Assembly (NCBI GenBank): GCA_016287065.1 | Contig: JAEEVB010000024.1 | Location: 1 to 15,339 of the forward strand | Length of the DNA stretch: 15,339 bases | Origin: Muribaculaceae bacterium | GTDB lineage: Bacteria > Bacteroidota > Bacteroidia > Bacteroidales > Muribaculaceae | Direction: 5' to 3' | Shown: in pieces, positions 8,772-15,339 of the stretch | How positions within the stretch are numbered: the stretch's first letter is position 1 | How the letters are laid out: every line of letters starts with the position of its first letter | Translations under genes and position numbers: made by a program | The notes under the pieces: generated by a model | Databases searched by the model: none | What the model was told of the DNA's origin: nothing | Seen by the model: the letters and a program-made list of their open reading frames with translations, nothing else

Positions 8772-8832
8772 AGGTGTGCCAAAAGGTTGAGCCAGAAAGG
8801 AGTGCCCGAGTGAGGCAGCGCTTTTTTTTGCA

Positions 8833-8873
8833 ACAAGCGCGCTTCATTCCAATAGAAAATGAAACGCGCTTGT
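8833..8873 (-). other. Long hairpin in the 3' untranslated region of the pheT-cupin-yebC unit
   Basis: Arms at 8833-8848 and 8858-8873 form a 16-bp stem around a 9-base loop. As - strand RNA the only imperfection is a U-G pair; as + strand RNA the same position is a C-A mismatch, so the structure belongs to the - strand transcript. It begins 40 bases after the yebC stop. No T-tract follows; the sequence after the stem is TGC and then eight A residues (8829-8822). It is therefore not a canonical terminator and may instead protect the 3' end or act with Rho. Confidence 0.6.
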
Positions 8874-8912
8874 GATGTGTGTGAAAAGATTGAGGTGATG
8901 AGCAGGGCGAGA

Positions 8913-9641
8913 TTACTCCTCTACATCGGCCTCTTTCATGTTGGTGAAGACATTCTGCACATCCTCATCCTCTTCGAGCACCTCGATGAGGGCTTCGACC
9001 TCGGCCTGCTGTTCGGCATTGAGTTCCTTGTAGTCGGCGGGTTCATAGACAAACTCGCTGCTCTTGATTTCGAAGCCGTTGTCCTCGAGATACTTCTGGA
9101 TGTCGCCATTCGATTCGAATGCACCCGAGATGATGATTTCTTCCTCGTCCTGATCAAATTCCTCGGCACCGTAGTCGATAAGTTCGAGTTCGAGGTCGTC
9201 GAGGGTGATGCCGTCCTTGGGAGCGATGTGGAAGTAGCACTTGTGCGAGAACATGAACGCCACGGTGCCCGAGTTGCCCAGCGAACCGCCCTTCTTGTTG
9301 AAGTAGTTGCGCAGGTTGGCCACGGTGCGTGTGGTGTTGTCGGTAGCGGTCTCGACGAGCACGGCAATGCCGTTAGGAGCAAATCCCTCGTAGATGACCT
9401 CCTTGTAGTCGCTGGCATCCTTCTCGCTCGCCTTCTTGATGGCGCGGTCGATGGTGTCCTTGGGCATATTGGCGGTCTTGGCGTTGGCGATGAGCGCGCG
9501 CAGACGCGAGTTGGCCGAAGGATCGGGACCACCAGCCTTGACGGCGATGGTGATTTCCTTACCTATTTTTGTAAACGTGCGGGACATGCTGCCCCATCTT
9601 TTGAGTTTTCTTGCTTTGCGGTATTCAAAAGCTCTTCCCAT
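8913..9641 (-). CDS. yebC: YebC/PmpR (TACO1) family translation/transcription regulator
   Basis: YebC-family proteins are cytosolic, three-domain proteins. They were first described as DNA-binding regulators and more recently as ribosome-associated factors that relieve stalling at proline-rich stretches. This 242-residue product is full length. The N-terminus (MGRAFEYRKARKLKRWGSMS) is the Bacteroidetes version of the family start. The central signatures are KAGGPDPSANSRLRALIANAK (about 35-55), NMPKDTIDRAIKKA (58-71), YEGFAPNGIAVLVE and TDNTTRTVANLRNYFNKKGG (100-119), then SLGNSGTVAFMF. The C-terminal part is very acidic (IEVLEEDEDVQNVF). It is the last gene of the unit, 35 bp after the cupin gene. 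My recollection is that yebC next to pheT is common in Bacteroidales, which fits a translation role. I see no missing conserved segment. Confidence 0.95.
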   Translation of the reverse strand: MGRAFEYRKARKLKRWGSMSRTFTKIGKEITIAVKAGGPDPSANSRLRALIANAKTANMPKDTIDRAIKKASEKDASDYKEVIYEGFAPNGIAVLVETATDNTTRTVANLRNYFNKKGGSLGNSGTVAFMFSHKCYFHIAPKDGITLDDLELELIDYGAEEFDQDEEEIIISGAFESNGDIQKYLEDNGFEIKSSEFVYEPADYKELNAEQQAEVEALIEVLEEDEDVQNVFTNMKEADVEE

Positions 9642-9676
9642 AATTATATAAATGTTTTTTAGTTAATAATCGTCAT

Positions 9677-10009
9677 TTAATCGTGGCGTGATACGATGGC
9701 GAGGAACTCGAGGTCCTCGTCGCCGTTGTTCATGAGGCTGTGCGAGTGGCCCACGGGGCAATAGTGTGCCTGTCCAGGCAGCACGGTCTCGCGGGTGTCG
9801 TCGTAGATGAGTTCGGCCTTGCCCTTGAGTATGTAGTAGACCTCGCTGTTCTCTTCGTGCAGGTGCAGGCCGATGGAAGCGCCGGGCTCCAGGCGGCCGT
9901 GCATGATGCGGTTATCCTTGTCTTCGAAGGTCTGCACTAGGTAATCCTTGTTGCCGCCTTTGAATTGGGACTTCACCACTACGGGATATTCATCGAAATT
10001 AATAACCAT
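9677..10009 (-). CDS. Small single-domain cupin protein
   Basis: This 110-residue cytosolic beta-barrel protein has both cupin motifs intact. Motif 1 is GLHLHEENSEVYYILKG with His49, His51 and Glu56, and motif 2 is GQAHYCPVGHSHSLMN with His90. These four residues normally bind one divalent metal ion, so a metal-dependent sugar-modifying, dioxygenase-like or sensing role is possible. Motif content alone cannot choose among them. It resembles the stand-alone cupin_2 type, with no attached DNA-binding domain. The gene sits between pheT (38 bp upstream) and yebC (35 bp downstream) and is probably co-transcribed with them. A 14-bp tandem repeat fills the spacer before it. I see no functional link to translation, so its place may be a lineage-specific insertion. 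Confidence 0.88.
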   Translation of the reverse strand: MVINFDEYPVVVKSQFKGGNKDYLVQTFEDKDNRIMHGRLEPGASIGLHLHEENSEVYYILKGKAELIYDDTRETVLPGQAHYCPVGHSHSLMNNGDEDLEFLAIVSRHD

Positions 10010-10010
10010 G

Positions 10011-10038
10011 AGTTGTCAGTAATCAGTTGTCAGTAATC
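10011..10038. repeat. 14-bp tandem repeat between pheT and the cupin gene
   Basis: AGTTGTCAGTAATC occurs twice in a row (10011-10024 and 10025-10038) with identical copies, followed by the start of a third (AGTT is read as AGTTT). It makes up most of the 38-bp spacer, so it lies in the untranslated gap where the cupin ribosome site would be expected. Confidence 0.9.
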
Positions 10039-10047
10039 AGTTTGCTG

Positions 10048-12513
10048 TTAACGGAGTTGGGCGCCCACTTGGGTTTCAAGATTCTTGATAATCTTTTGCA
10101 TAATGGCGTCGATCTGCTTGTCCTGCATCGTCTTGGCATCGTCTTGCAGAATGAGGCTGATGGCATAGGACTTCTTGCCAGCGGGCAGGTTCTTGCCTTC
10201 GTAGACATCGAAGAGGGTCATGCTCTTGAGCAGCTTCTTCTCGCTCTGCTCCACCACGCGGCGAATGTCGTCGTAGGTGACGACCGTGTCGACGAGCAGC
10301 GCCAGGTCGCGCTTCACGGGCAGGGTCTTGGGCAGGTCGTAGTACTTCACGCTGTTCTTGGCAGCCATCTTGCAGATGGCGTTCCAGTTAAATTGTGCGA
10401 AGTAGACTTCCTGGTCGATGTCGAATCGCTTGAGCAGTTTCTCTTCGACCACGCCCAGCATGCCCAGCAGCTTGCCGCCGCGGTTCTTGTAAAGGAGTGC
10501 GGGGGTAACCACATCGTTGTCGGTCTGTTCCACCAGCAGTTCGCGCTCGCTGATGCCCAGGCGCTTAAAGATGTTCTCGACAGCGGCCTTCAGGTCATAG
10601 ACCGAGAGCGGGCGAACCTTCTCGGCCCAATTGCCGGCGTGGTTGTGGCCGGTGAGCCACAAGCCCAGCGCGGTGTGCTCGCTGTAGGGAGCGAGGGCAA
10701 CCTGTGAGTTGTCGGCCTCGGGGTTAAACGAATATACATTGCCAAACTCGTAGAAACGAAGGTTGGCGTTCTTGCGGTTGATATTGCGCGCAATGCTTTC
10801 GAGACCGCCGAAGAGCATGGTCTGACGCATCACATTGAGGTCGGAACTGAGGGCGTTCATCACCTTCACGCAGCGCTCGGCGGGATAAGTCTCAAGGCCC
10901 TGATAATAGGCCTCGACAGTGAGCGAGTTGTTCAGAATCTCGTTGTAGCCACTTGAGGTGAGCTGATTGCTGATGAGTTCCTTCATGTCATCGGCAAAGT
11001 CCACATTGTCCTTGTTGCTCAGGCTGCTGTGGATAGAATCGCCAAACTCCACATTGTTGTAGCCATAGACACGCAGAATGTCCTCGACCACATCGCAGGG
11101 GCGCTGCACATCCACACGGTAGGTGGGCACAATGAGGTTGATTTTCTCGTCGTCTTCGCTCACGATTTGCATCTCGAGGCTTTCGACAATGCTCTTGATA
11201 GTGTCTTTGCCTATGTTCTTGCCGATGAGGCTGGTCACATAGTCGTAGTGCAGTTCCACGGGGAAACCGGGGAAGTCGTGTGCCTTCACATCGACGATGT
11301 CGCCGCAAATCTCACCGCCGGCAATCTGCTTCACGAGCATGGCTGCCAACTTGAGGTTGTAGACGGTTTCGTTGGGGTCGATGCCGCGCTCAAAGCGGAA
11401 CGAGGCGTCGGTATTGAGACCGAAACGGCGAGCAGTCTTGCGTATCCATGTGGGATGAAAGTAGGCCGACTCGAGGAAGATGTCGGTGGTCTGCTCGGTA
11501 ACACCGGCGTCGAGGCCGCCGAACACACCGCCGATGCACATGGGCTCCTGTGCGTTGCAAATCATGAGGTCGCGGTCGGTGAGCGTGCGCTCAACCTCGT
11601 CGAGGGTCACGAACTTGGTACCAGCCTCAACGGTGCGCACCACCACCTTGTCGCCTTTCACCTTGGCAAGGTCGAAGCAGTGCATAGGCTGACCCAGACC
11701 CAGAAGCATATAGTTGGTGATGTCGACGATATTGTTGATCGGTCGCTGACCGGCTGCCAGCAGGTAATCCTTGAGCCACTTGGGACTCTCCTGCACCTTG
11801 ACATTGCGCACGGTGAGACCGCTGTAACGCGGGCAAGCCTCGGGGTTGAGCACCTCTACGGGAATGCCGCCGTCGGGGCGGTCGATTTTGAACTCGTCGA
11901 CACTGGGGCGACGCAGGGTACCGGGCAGACCGTTCTGCTTGAGCCAGGCAAAGAGGTCGCGGGCCACACCATAGTGCGAGCCACCGTCGATGCGGTTGGG
12001 TGTGAGGTCCACCTCAATCATCCAGTCGCTCTCCACGCCATAGTATTGTGCGGCGGGAGTGCCTACAACTGCGTCGTTGGGCAACACGATGATGCCATCG
12101 TGGCTGGTGCCCACGCCAATCTCGTCTTCGGCGCAAATCATGCCGCACGACTCCACGCCGCGCAGTTTCGATTTCTTGATAGTAAACGAGTCGTCGCCAT
12201 CATACAGGACGGTGCCCAGCGTGGCCACAATCACCTTTTGGCCCGCAGCCACATTGGGGGCGCCGCACACGATTTGTGCGGGAGCCTCGCCGTTGCCCAG
12301 GTCCACGGTGGTGACATGCAGGTGGTCGCTGTTGGGGTGCATCTCGCAGGTGTGCACTTGGCCCACCACAAGGCCCTTGAGACCGCCACGAATGGTTTCA
12401 ACTTCTTCGGTAGCACCCACTTCGAGTCCCAGTGAGGTCAGCGCCTCGGCCACCTGTTGCGGTGTGAGATCGAAGTCGATGTATTCTTTCAGCCATTTAT
12501 AAGAAATGTTCAT
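10048..12513 (-). CDS. pheT: Phenylalanine--tRNA ligase beta subunit
   Basis: PheT pairs with PheS in an alpha2-beta2 enzyme that charges tRNA-Phe; the beta chain binds tRNA and edits Tyr-tRNA-Phe. At 821 residues it is the full bacterial length. Domains in order: the N-terminal B1 module (MNISYKWLKEYIDF, about 1-40), the tRNA-binding OB domain (about 42-155, with HPNSDHLHV at 59-67 and AEDEIG), B3/B4 editing domain (about 215-395, containing ASFRFERGIDPNE), B5 (about 405-475), the catalytic-like core, and the FDX-ACB anticodon-binding domain (about 728-821, from LPVKRDLALLVD). No domain is lost. pheS is not adjacent; in Bacteroidales the two subunits are usually encoded apart. It is the first gene of the unit pheT - cupin - yebC. 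The ATG follows an A/T-rich leader, and a -7-like box lies about 95 bases upstream. Confidence 0.97.
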   Translation of the reverse strand: MNISYKWLKEYIDFDLTPQQVAEALTSLGLEVGATEEVETIRGGLKGLVVGQVHTCEMHPNSDHLHVTTVDLGNGEAPAQIVCGAPNVAAGQKVIVATLGTVLYDGDDSFTIKKSKLRGVESCGMICAEDEIGVGTSHDGIIVLPNDAVVGTPAAQYYGVESDWMIEVDLTPNRIDGGSHYGVARDLFAWLKQNGLPGTLRRPSVDEFKIDRPDGGIPVEVLNPEACPRYSGLTVRNVKVQESPKWLKDYLLAAGQRPINNIVDITNYMLLGLGQPMHCFDLAKVKGDKVVVRTVEAGTKFVTLDEVERTLTDRDLMICNAQEPMCIGGVFGGLDAGVTEQTTDIFLESAYFHPTWIRKTARRFGLNTDASFRFERGIDPNETVYNLKLAAMLVKQIAGGEICGDIVDVKAHDFPGFPVELHYDYVTSLIGKNIGKDTIKSIVESLEMQIVSEDDEKINLIVPTYRVDVQRPCDVVEDILRVYGYNNVEFGDSIHSSLSNKDNVDFADDMKELISNQLTSSGYNEILNNSLTVEAYYQGLETYPAERCVKVMNALSSDLNVMRQTMLFGGLESIARNINRKNANLRFYEFGNVYSFNPEADNSQVALAPYSEHTALGLWLTGHNHAGNWAEKVRPLSVYDLKAAVENIFKRLGISERELLVEQTDNDVVTPALLYKNRGGKLLGMLGVVEEKLLKRFDIDQEVYFAQFNWNAICKMAAKNSVKYYDLPKTLPVKRDLALLVDTVVTYDDIRRVVEQSEKKLLKSMTLFDVYEGKNLPAGKKSYAISLILQDDAKTMQDKQIDAIMQKIIKNLETQVGAQLR

Positions 12514-12606
12514 AACGATTTATGATATTATATGTTTTTTCTTGATTATGAGATTGTTAAGTTGTGATTTGCGTGTAACGGCAGACCCACTTTCTCAATC
12601 AACTTG

Positions 12607-12614
12607 CAAATTTA
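12607..12614 (-). promoter_or_regulatory. Possible pheT -7 element
   Basis: TAAATTTG on the - strand fits TAnnTTTG exactly, but no good TTTG is found 19-21 bases upstream. The resulting leader of about 90 bases would be long. Confidence 0.3.
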
Positions 12615-12695
12615 GTGATTTTTGTCGTAATCTTTGCCACATCAGCCCCTAAAGTTTTCAATCTTATATGAAAATTGACTACATCGAATCTATAT

Positions 12696-12865
12696 TTTTT
12701 CACATTTTTCCAAATGTTTTTGAGAGAAATTTCACATTTTTCCAAGTGTTTTGATGGGTGTTTCCCACATTTTTCCAAGTGTTTTGAGGGTGTTTTTCCA
12801 CATTTTTCCATGCTTTTTTCGGTAGTTTCTCCACATTTTTCCGGGTGTTTAAGTCTTTCAAACCC
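12696..12865. repeat. Five-copy tandem array with 33-bp period, core CACATTTTTCC
   Basis: The exact 11-mer CACATTTTTCC starts at 12701, 12733, 12766, 12799 and 12832, giving spacings of 32, 33, 33 and 33 bases. The core is invariant. The roughly 22 bases between cores are diverged but share AAGTGTTTTGA and a T-rich run before the next core. A constant core with variable filler at about three helical turns places all cores on nearly the same face of the DNA, as in iterons or operator arrays. On the opposite strand the core reads GGAAAAATGTG. A single diverged copy occurs at 15043-15074. Confidence 0.93.
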
Positions 12866-12973
12866 TCTATTTAATAGTATATACTTTAGGCGGCTCTCAG
12901 CTGCCACGGATGTTTGACTACTGATTATAGTGACTTTCATTATTGCCAAATACTATTAAAAATGATGAATTAA

Positions 12974-13004
12974 TTGGCGGAATTGTTTTTTTTACGTACA
13001 TTTG
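12974..13004 (+). promoter_or_regulatory. Promoter of the BspA-like gene
   Basis: TTG (12974-12976) and TACATTTG (12997-13004) match the Bacteroidetes -33 and -7 elements with a spacer of 20 bases. A leader of about 40 bases, rich in A, leads to ATG 13053. Confidence 0.6.
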
Positions 13005-13052
13005 TAACACTATTCTTAATATATACCAATTAACACAAAACCCATCAAAAAA

Positions 13053-14972
13053 ATGAAGAAGAATTACATTTTGACAGCCGTTGCGGCATTGTTTGCCCTT
13101 GGCATGCAAGCCCAGACCTCCTTTACGAGTGGTCAAATCACTTACACAGTGACGGGCGAGAACACAGTTGAATGTAGCGGTGTGGAAAGCTCTGCCACCA
13201 GTATTGAAATCCCCGCCACCGTCCAAAACGAGGGTGTGACCTATGATGTTAAAGCCATTGGTGAGGGCGCATTCAGGTGGAGCAAACTTGAATCGGCGGT
13301 AATTCCTGGTTCGGTTGAGACAATCAAAGCTCAGGCTTTCTATTACAGCAGCCTGACCAGCGTGACTTTTGGCGAAGGTGTGAAATACATAGGTGACTAT
13401 GCTTTCTCTAGCCTGGGTATTAGCAGCCTCATACTTCCCAACAGCTTGGAATGGATAGGCAATAGTGCGTTCTACAACCAGCACAATTCCAGTTACCAAC
13501 CTTGCTTAACCGAGATAAACTTGGGTAATGGCGTCAAACACATTGGTAATGCGGCATTCTACAAACTGGCAGCCACCAGCATCGAAATCCCAGCATCGAC
13601 CGAGGAAATTGGTTCTACATGCTTCCTTTACAGCAAACTCCAGACAGTGACCCTCAATGAGGGCCTGAAGAAAATAGGCGATGGTGCATTCAACAACTGT
13701 AGTGATCTTAGTAGCATCACCTTGCCATCGACCTTGGAGGAAATTGGCATGGAGGCTTTCTTTAACGACAAGGCTCTCACCACCATCAACATCCCAGCTG
13801 GAGTAACCAGCATAGGAGAAAGTGCTATAGCCATGACATCGGTGAGCACAATCAATCTGGATCCCGCAAACACATCATTTGTTATGGAAAACGGTGTGCT
13901 CTACACTGCCGACAAACATTTGCTTCAAATGGCACCGATGACAGGTGTTAGCAACCATGTGGTAAATGAGAATTGCTTGGGCATTGTGGGCGGAGCATTC
14001 TGGGGCAGCGAGCTGCAGAGCATCACGCTTAACAAGGCACTTACTGCCTTGGGTTATGCCTGCTTCGAGAGCAGCCTCTTGAGTGACATCAATCTTGATG
14101 GTCCCGAAAAAATCGATTTTATCGACGAGCAGGTGTTTGCCGACACTCGCCTCACCGAGGTGGTTCTTCCGTCCAGCCCATATTACCTTAACGATGGCGA
14201 ATTTGCCAGCTGCAAATCGTTGAAATCACTCACCATTCCCGAGGGCATAACTGAGATTTATCCTCACGCTCTCAACAGTTGCTCAGCTCTGGAGACAATC
14301 ACATGCCTTAGCGCAGTGCCTCCCACCATTATGGATTACTACGAGGATTATGACATGCCGTTCTACAATAGTAACTCTAACGCTATTCTCTATGTGCCTA
14401 AAGGGAGCAAGGGCGCCTATCAAGCAACAGAATGGAGCTACTACAATATTGTTGAGCAGGCTCTGCCACTGGAAGTGGTTTCTACCAATCCCGTGTCGGG
14501 AGATAACGCCGCCCATTATCAAACATTCTCGTTTGAGGTCACCTTCAACCAGCCAGTAACAGTTGTACAGAACAATCCCGATGTAAAAATCTATGTTGAC
14601 GAAATAGGTAGCTCTGAAACCCTGAGTCCACTTGATTGCTGGTATGCAACCATTATTGACAAAGGGAATACACTGCAAGTGTGGGGCAGCGATTACGATG
14701 GATATGTTGACTATTTCATAAGTGATGCCAACAAAACCTATTATGTGGTTATCCCCGCTGGCATCGTGACTTGCGAAGCTGGTTCAAACGAGGACATTGT
14801 TATTATTCTCAATCCTAAAACTGCCCCATCTGCGGTTGAGACTCTGAACAAAGACAATAATGCTGTCATCGAGGCCATCTACAACATCAATGGTCAGCAA
14901 ATGCGTGAGATGCAAAAAGGCATCAACATTGTTCGCTACAGTGATGGCACTGTGAAGAAGATCATGAAATAA
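13053..14972 (+). CDS. BspA-like leucine-rich-repeat surface protein
   Basis: The 639-residue protein starts with a signal peptide (MKKNYILTAVAALFALGMQA; cleavage near residue 20). Residues about 65-430 are a chain of BspA-type (LRR_5) repeats of about 23 residues with the pattern IxxxAFxxxxxLxxVxIPxxVxxIGxxAF: IGEGAFRWSKLESAVIPGS, IGDYAFSSLGISSLILPNS, IGDGAFNNCSDLSSITLPST and others. About 470-590 is an immunoglobulin-like domain of the SbsA/Big_5 kind (VSTNPVSGDNA, FEVTFNQPVTV, YYVVIPAGIV). The last 40 residues (AIYNINGQQMREMQKG, NIVRYSDGT, KIMK) look like a Bacteroidetes C-terminal sorting domain. BspA-type proteins mediate adhesion to host proteins or other cells in oral and gut Bacteroidetes; the ligand here is unknown. 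The gene has its own promoter and terminator. Its base composition looks somewhat more A/T-rich than pheT's. Confidence 0.93.
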   Translation: MKKNYILTAVAALFALGMQAQTSFTSGQITYTVTGENTVECSGVESSATSIEIPATVQNEGVTYDVKAIGEGAFRWSKLESAVIPGSVETIKAQAFYYSSLTSVTFGEGVKYIGDYAFSSLGISSLILPNSLEWIGNSAFYNQHNSSYQPCLTEINLGNGVKHIGNAAFYKLAATSIEIPASTEEIGSTCFLYSKLQTVTLNEGLKKIGDGAFNNCSDLSSITLPSTLEEIGMEAFFNDKALTTINIPAGVTSIGESAIAMTSVSTINLDPANTSFVMENGVLYTADKHLLQMAPMTGVSNHVVNENCLGIVGGAFWGSELQSITLNKALTALGYACFESSLLSDINLDGPEKIDFIDEQVFADTRLTEVVLPSSPYYLNDGEFASCKSLKSLTIPEGITEIYPHALNSCSALETITCLSAVPPTIMDYYEDYDMPFYNSNSNAILYVPKGSKGAYQATEWSYYNIVEQALPLEVVSTNPVSGDNAAHYQTFSFEVTFNQPVTVVQNNPDVKIYVDEIGSSETLSPLDCWYATIIDKGNTLQVWGSDYDGYVDYFISDANKTYYVVIPAGIVTCEAGSNEDIVIILNPKTAPSAVETLNKDNNAVIEAIYNINGQQMREMQKGINIVRYSDGTVKKIMK

Positions 14973-14996
14973 TCGTTACTAACCAAACCTAACGAC

Positions 14997-15029
14997 ACAA
15001 CCCTGGATTGATTTCCAGGGTTGTTTTTT
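14997..15029 (+). terminator. Rho-independent terminator of the BspA-like gene
   Basis: A perfect stem CAACCCTGGA (14998-15007) with TCCAGGGTTG (15014-15023), extended by one A-T pair, closes a 6-base loop. Six T residues follow (15024-15029). It starts 25 bases after the stop codon. Confidence 0.93.
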
Positions 15030-15042
15030 ATTGCATATTATG

Positions 15043-15074
15043 AGTGTTTTGAGGAAAGATGTCCACATTTTCGC
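15043..15074. repeat. Isolated, diverged copy of the 33-bp repeat
   Basis: AGTGTTTTGAGG (15043-15054) is identical to 12778-12789 in the array. After eight unrelated bases comes CCACATTTT (15063-15071), at exactly the same distance as in the array (12798-12806). The next bases diverge. Confidence 0.7.
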
Positions 15075-15141
15075 GTGAGTTGGTGGCAAATTCTCGCAAC
15101 CACTTGATTTGATAGTAGATTTTGAAAAAACAAGGGGAATG

Positions 15142-15172
15142 TTTGAAAACCGTCTTTTTTTGATTATATTTG
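15142..15172 (+). promoter_or_regulatory. Promoter of the partial gene at 15223
   Basis: TTTG (15142-15145), a 19-base spacer and TATATTTG (15165-15172) match the Bacteroidetes consensus at every base. This is the clearest promoter in the window. The leader to ATG 15223 is about 45 bases and A/T-rich. Confidence 0.72.
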
Positions 15173-15222
15173 CAAAAAACTAATATTCTCGAGCTGGAAA
15201 TCTTTAAAAAATTCATATCATT

Positions 15223-15339
15223 ATGAAATTGAAACCTCATTATAATTTGTGCCTTGACGGGAGTCGCTGCAAACGGCTTCTCCTGCTGCTGTGCTTTGCC
15301 TGTGCCTCGCTCATTGCCCAATCGCAGGCCAGCGACAGG
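15223..15339 (+). CDS. Start of a secreted protein, cut by the window end
   Basis: ATG 15223 opens a frame of 39 codons that runs past the last base. The peptide MKLKPHYNLCLDGSRCKRLL continues into a Leu-rich hydrophobic core (LLLLCFACASLIA) and then QSQASDR, the pattern of a signal peptide with a long, basic n-region and cleavage near SQA. It is preceded by a consensus promoter and an A-rich leader. Too little is present to name a family. In Bacteroidales such long n-regions often precede large surface proteins or TonB-dependent receptors, but that is only a guess. Confidence 0.65.
   Translation, partial: MKLKPHYNLCLDGSRCKRLLLLLCFACASLIAQSQASDR

Larger units (their letters stand above)
12514..13052. 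other. 539-bp intergenic region between divergent pheT and bspA-like gene
   Basis: It contains, left to right: the pheT leader and a -7-like box (12607-12614, - strand), a five-copy 33-bp-period repeat array (about 12696-12865), the perfect palindrome AGTATATACT (12876-12885), a short stem GGCGGCT/AGCTGCC (12889-12905), and the bspA-like promoter (12974-13004). The region is much richer in A and T than the genes on either side. A 116-codon frame crosses it on the - strand, but I do not consider it a gene. Confidence 0.7.

Noticed and set aside
11029..12435. Long + strand open frame (468 codons) opposite pheT
   Set aside because: It is fully antisense to pheT, whose domains are unmistakable. 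Its His/Val/Leu-rich composition is typical of the shadow of a G/C-rich gene.
12696..12865. The repeat array as a CRISPR array
   Set aside because: The conserved core is only 11 bases, the filler segments resemble each other rather than being unique spacers, and no cas genes are present.
12599..12949. A 116-codon - strand frame across the repeat array, encoding 11-residue repeats such as EKCGKTPSKHL
   Set aside because: One repeat spacing is 32 bases, which breaks the periodic frame. The region is A/T-rich and intergenic. The frame would overlap the likely pheT promoter. The DNA core is better conserved than the peptide, so the frame is probably a by-product of the repeat.

Overview
The window looks like chromosomal DNA of a Bacteroidales bacterium, probably of the Prevotella/Muribaculaceae type. 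Several signs point that way. Promoters resemble the Bacteroidetes pattern (TTTG, about 19-21 bases, TAnnTTTG). Leaders are A/T-rich without clear Shine-Dalgarno sites. The proteins include a BspA-like leucine-rich-repeat protein, a Cthe_2159-type beta-helix protein, a Bacteroidetes-style YfhO protein, and two secreted proteins with similar sorting-domain-like C-terminal tails. This is inference from protein style, not from a search.

Layout. Bases 1-1902 (+) hold the 3' part of a glycine-rich secreted beta-helix (DUF4353/Cthe_2159-like) gene, interrupted by an in-frame TAG at 364-366 and closed by a strong terminator at about 2000-2036. Bases 2158-5488 (-) hold a two-gene unit: a large YfhO-family membrane protein followed by a degenerate methyltransferase-like protein. 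Bases 5597-6526 (+) encode the tyrosine recombinase XerD. It converges on a secreted protein of unknown function (6646-7503, -). A second unknown exported protein follows (7812-8714, -) with its own terminator. Bases 8913-12513 (-) look like one transcription unit, pheT - cupin - yebC, with spacers under 40 bp, ending near a long hairpin. Bases 13053-14972 (+) encode the BspA-like protein, with a good promoter and a textbook terminator. A new secreted-protein gene starts at 15223 behind the best promoter in the window and runs off the end.

Function. pheT, yebC and xerD are housekeeping genes for translation, its regulation, and chromosome dimer resolution. The rest is mostly cell-envelope and surface material. 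I see no defence system, prophage, transposase, CRISPR array, rRNA or tRNA.

The most unusual structure is an array of five 33-bp-period repeats (core CACATTTTTCC) at about 12696-12865, in the 539-bp gap between the divergent pheT and bspA-like genes. A lone diverged copy with the same internal spacing lies at 15043-15074, in front of the next gene. These repeats could be an interspersed repeat family, a regulatory or iteron-like array, or (more speculatively) DnaA-box-like sites.
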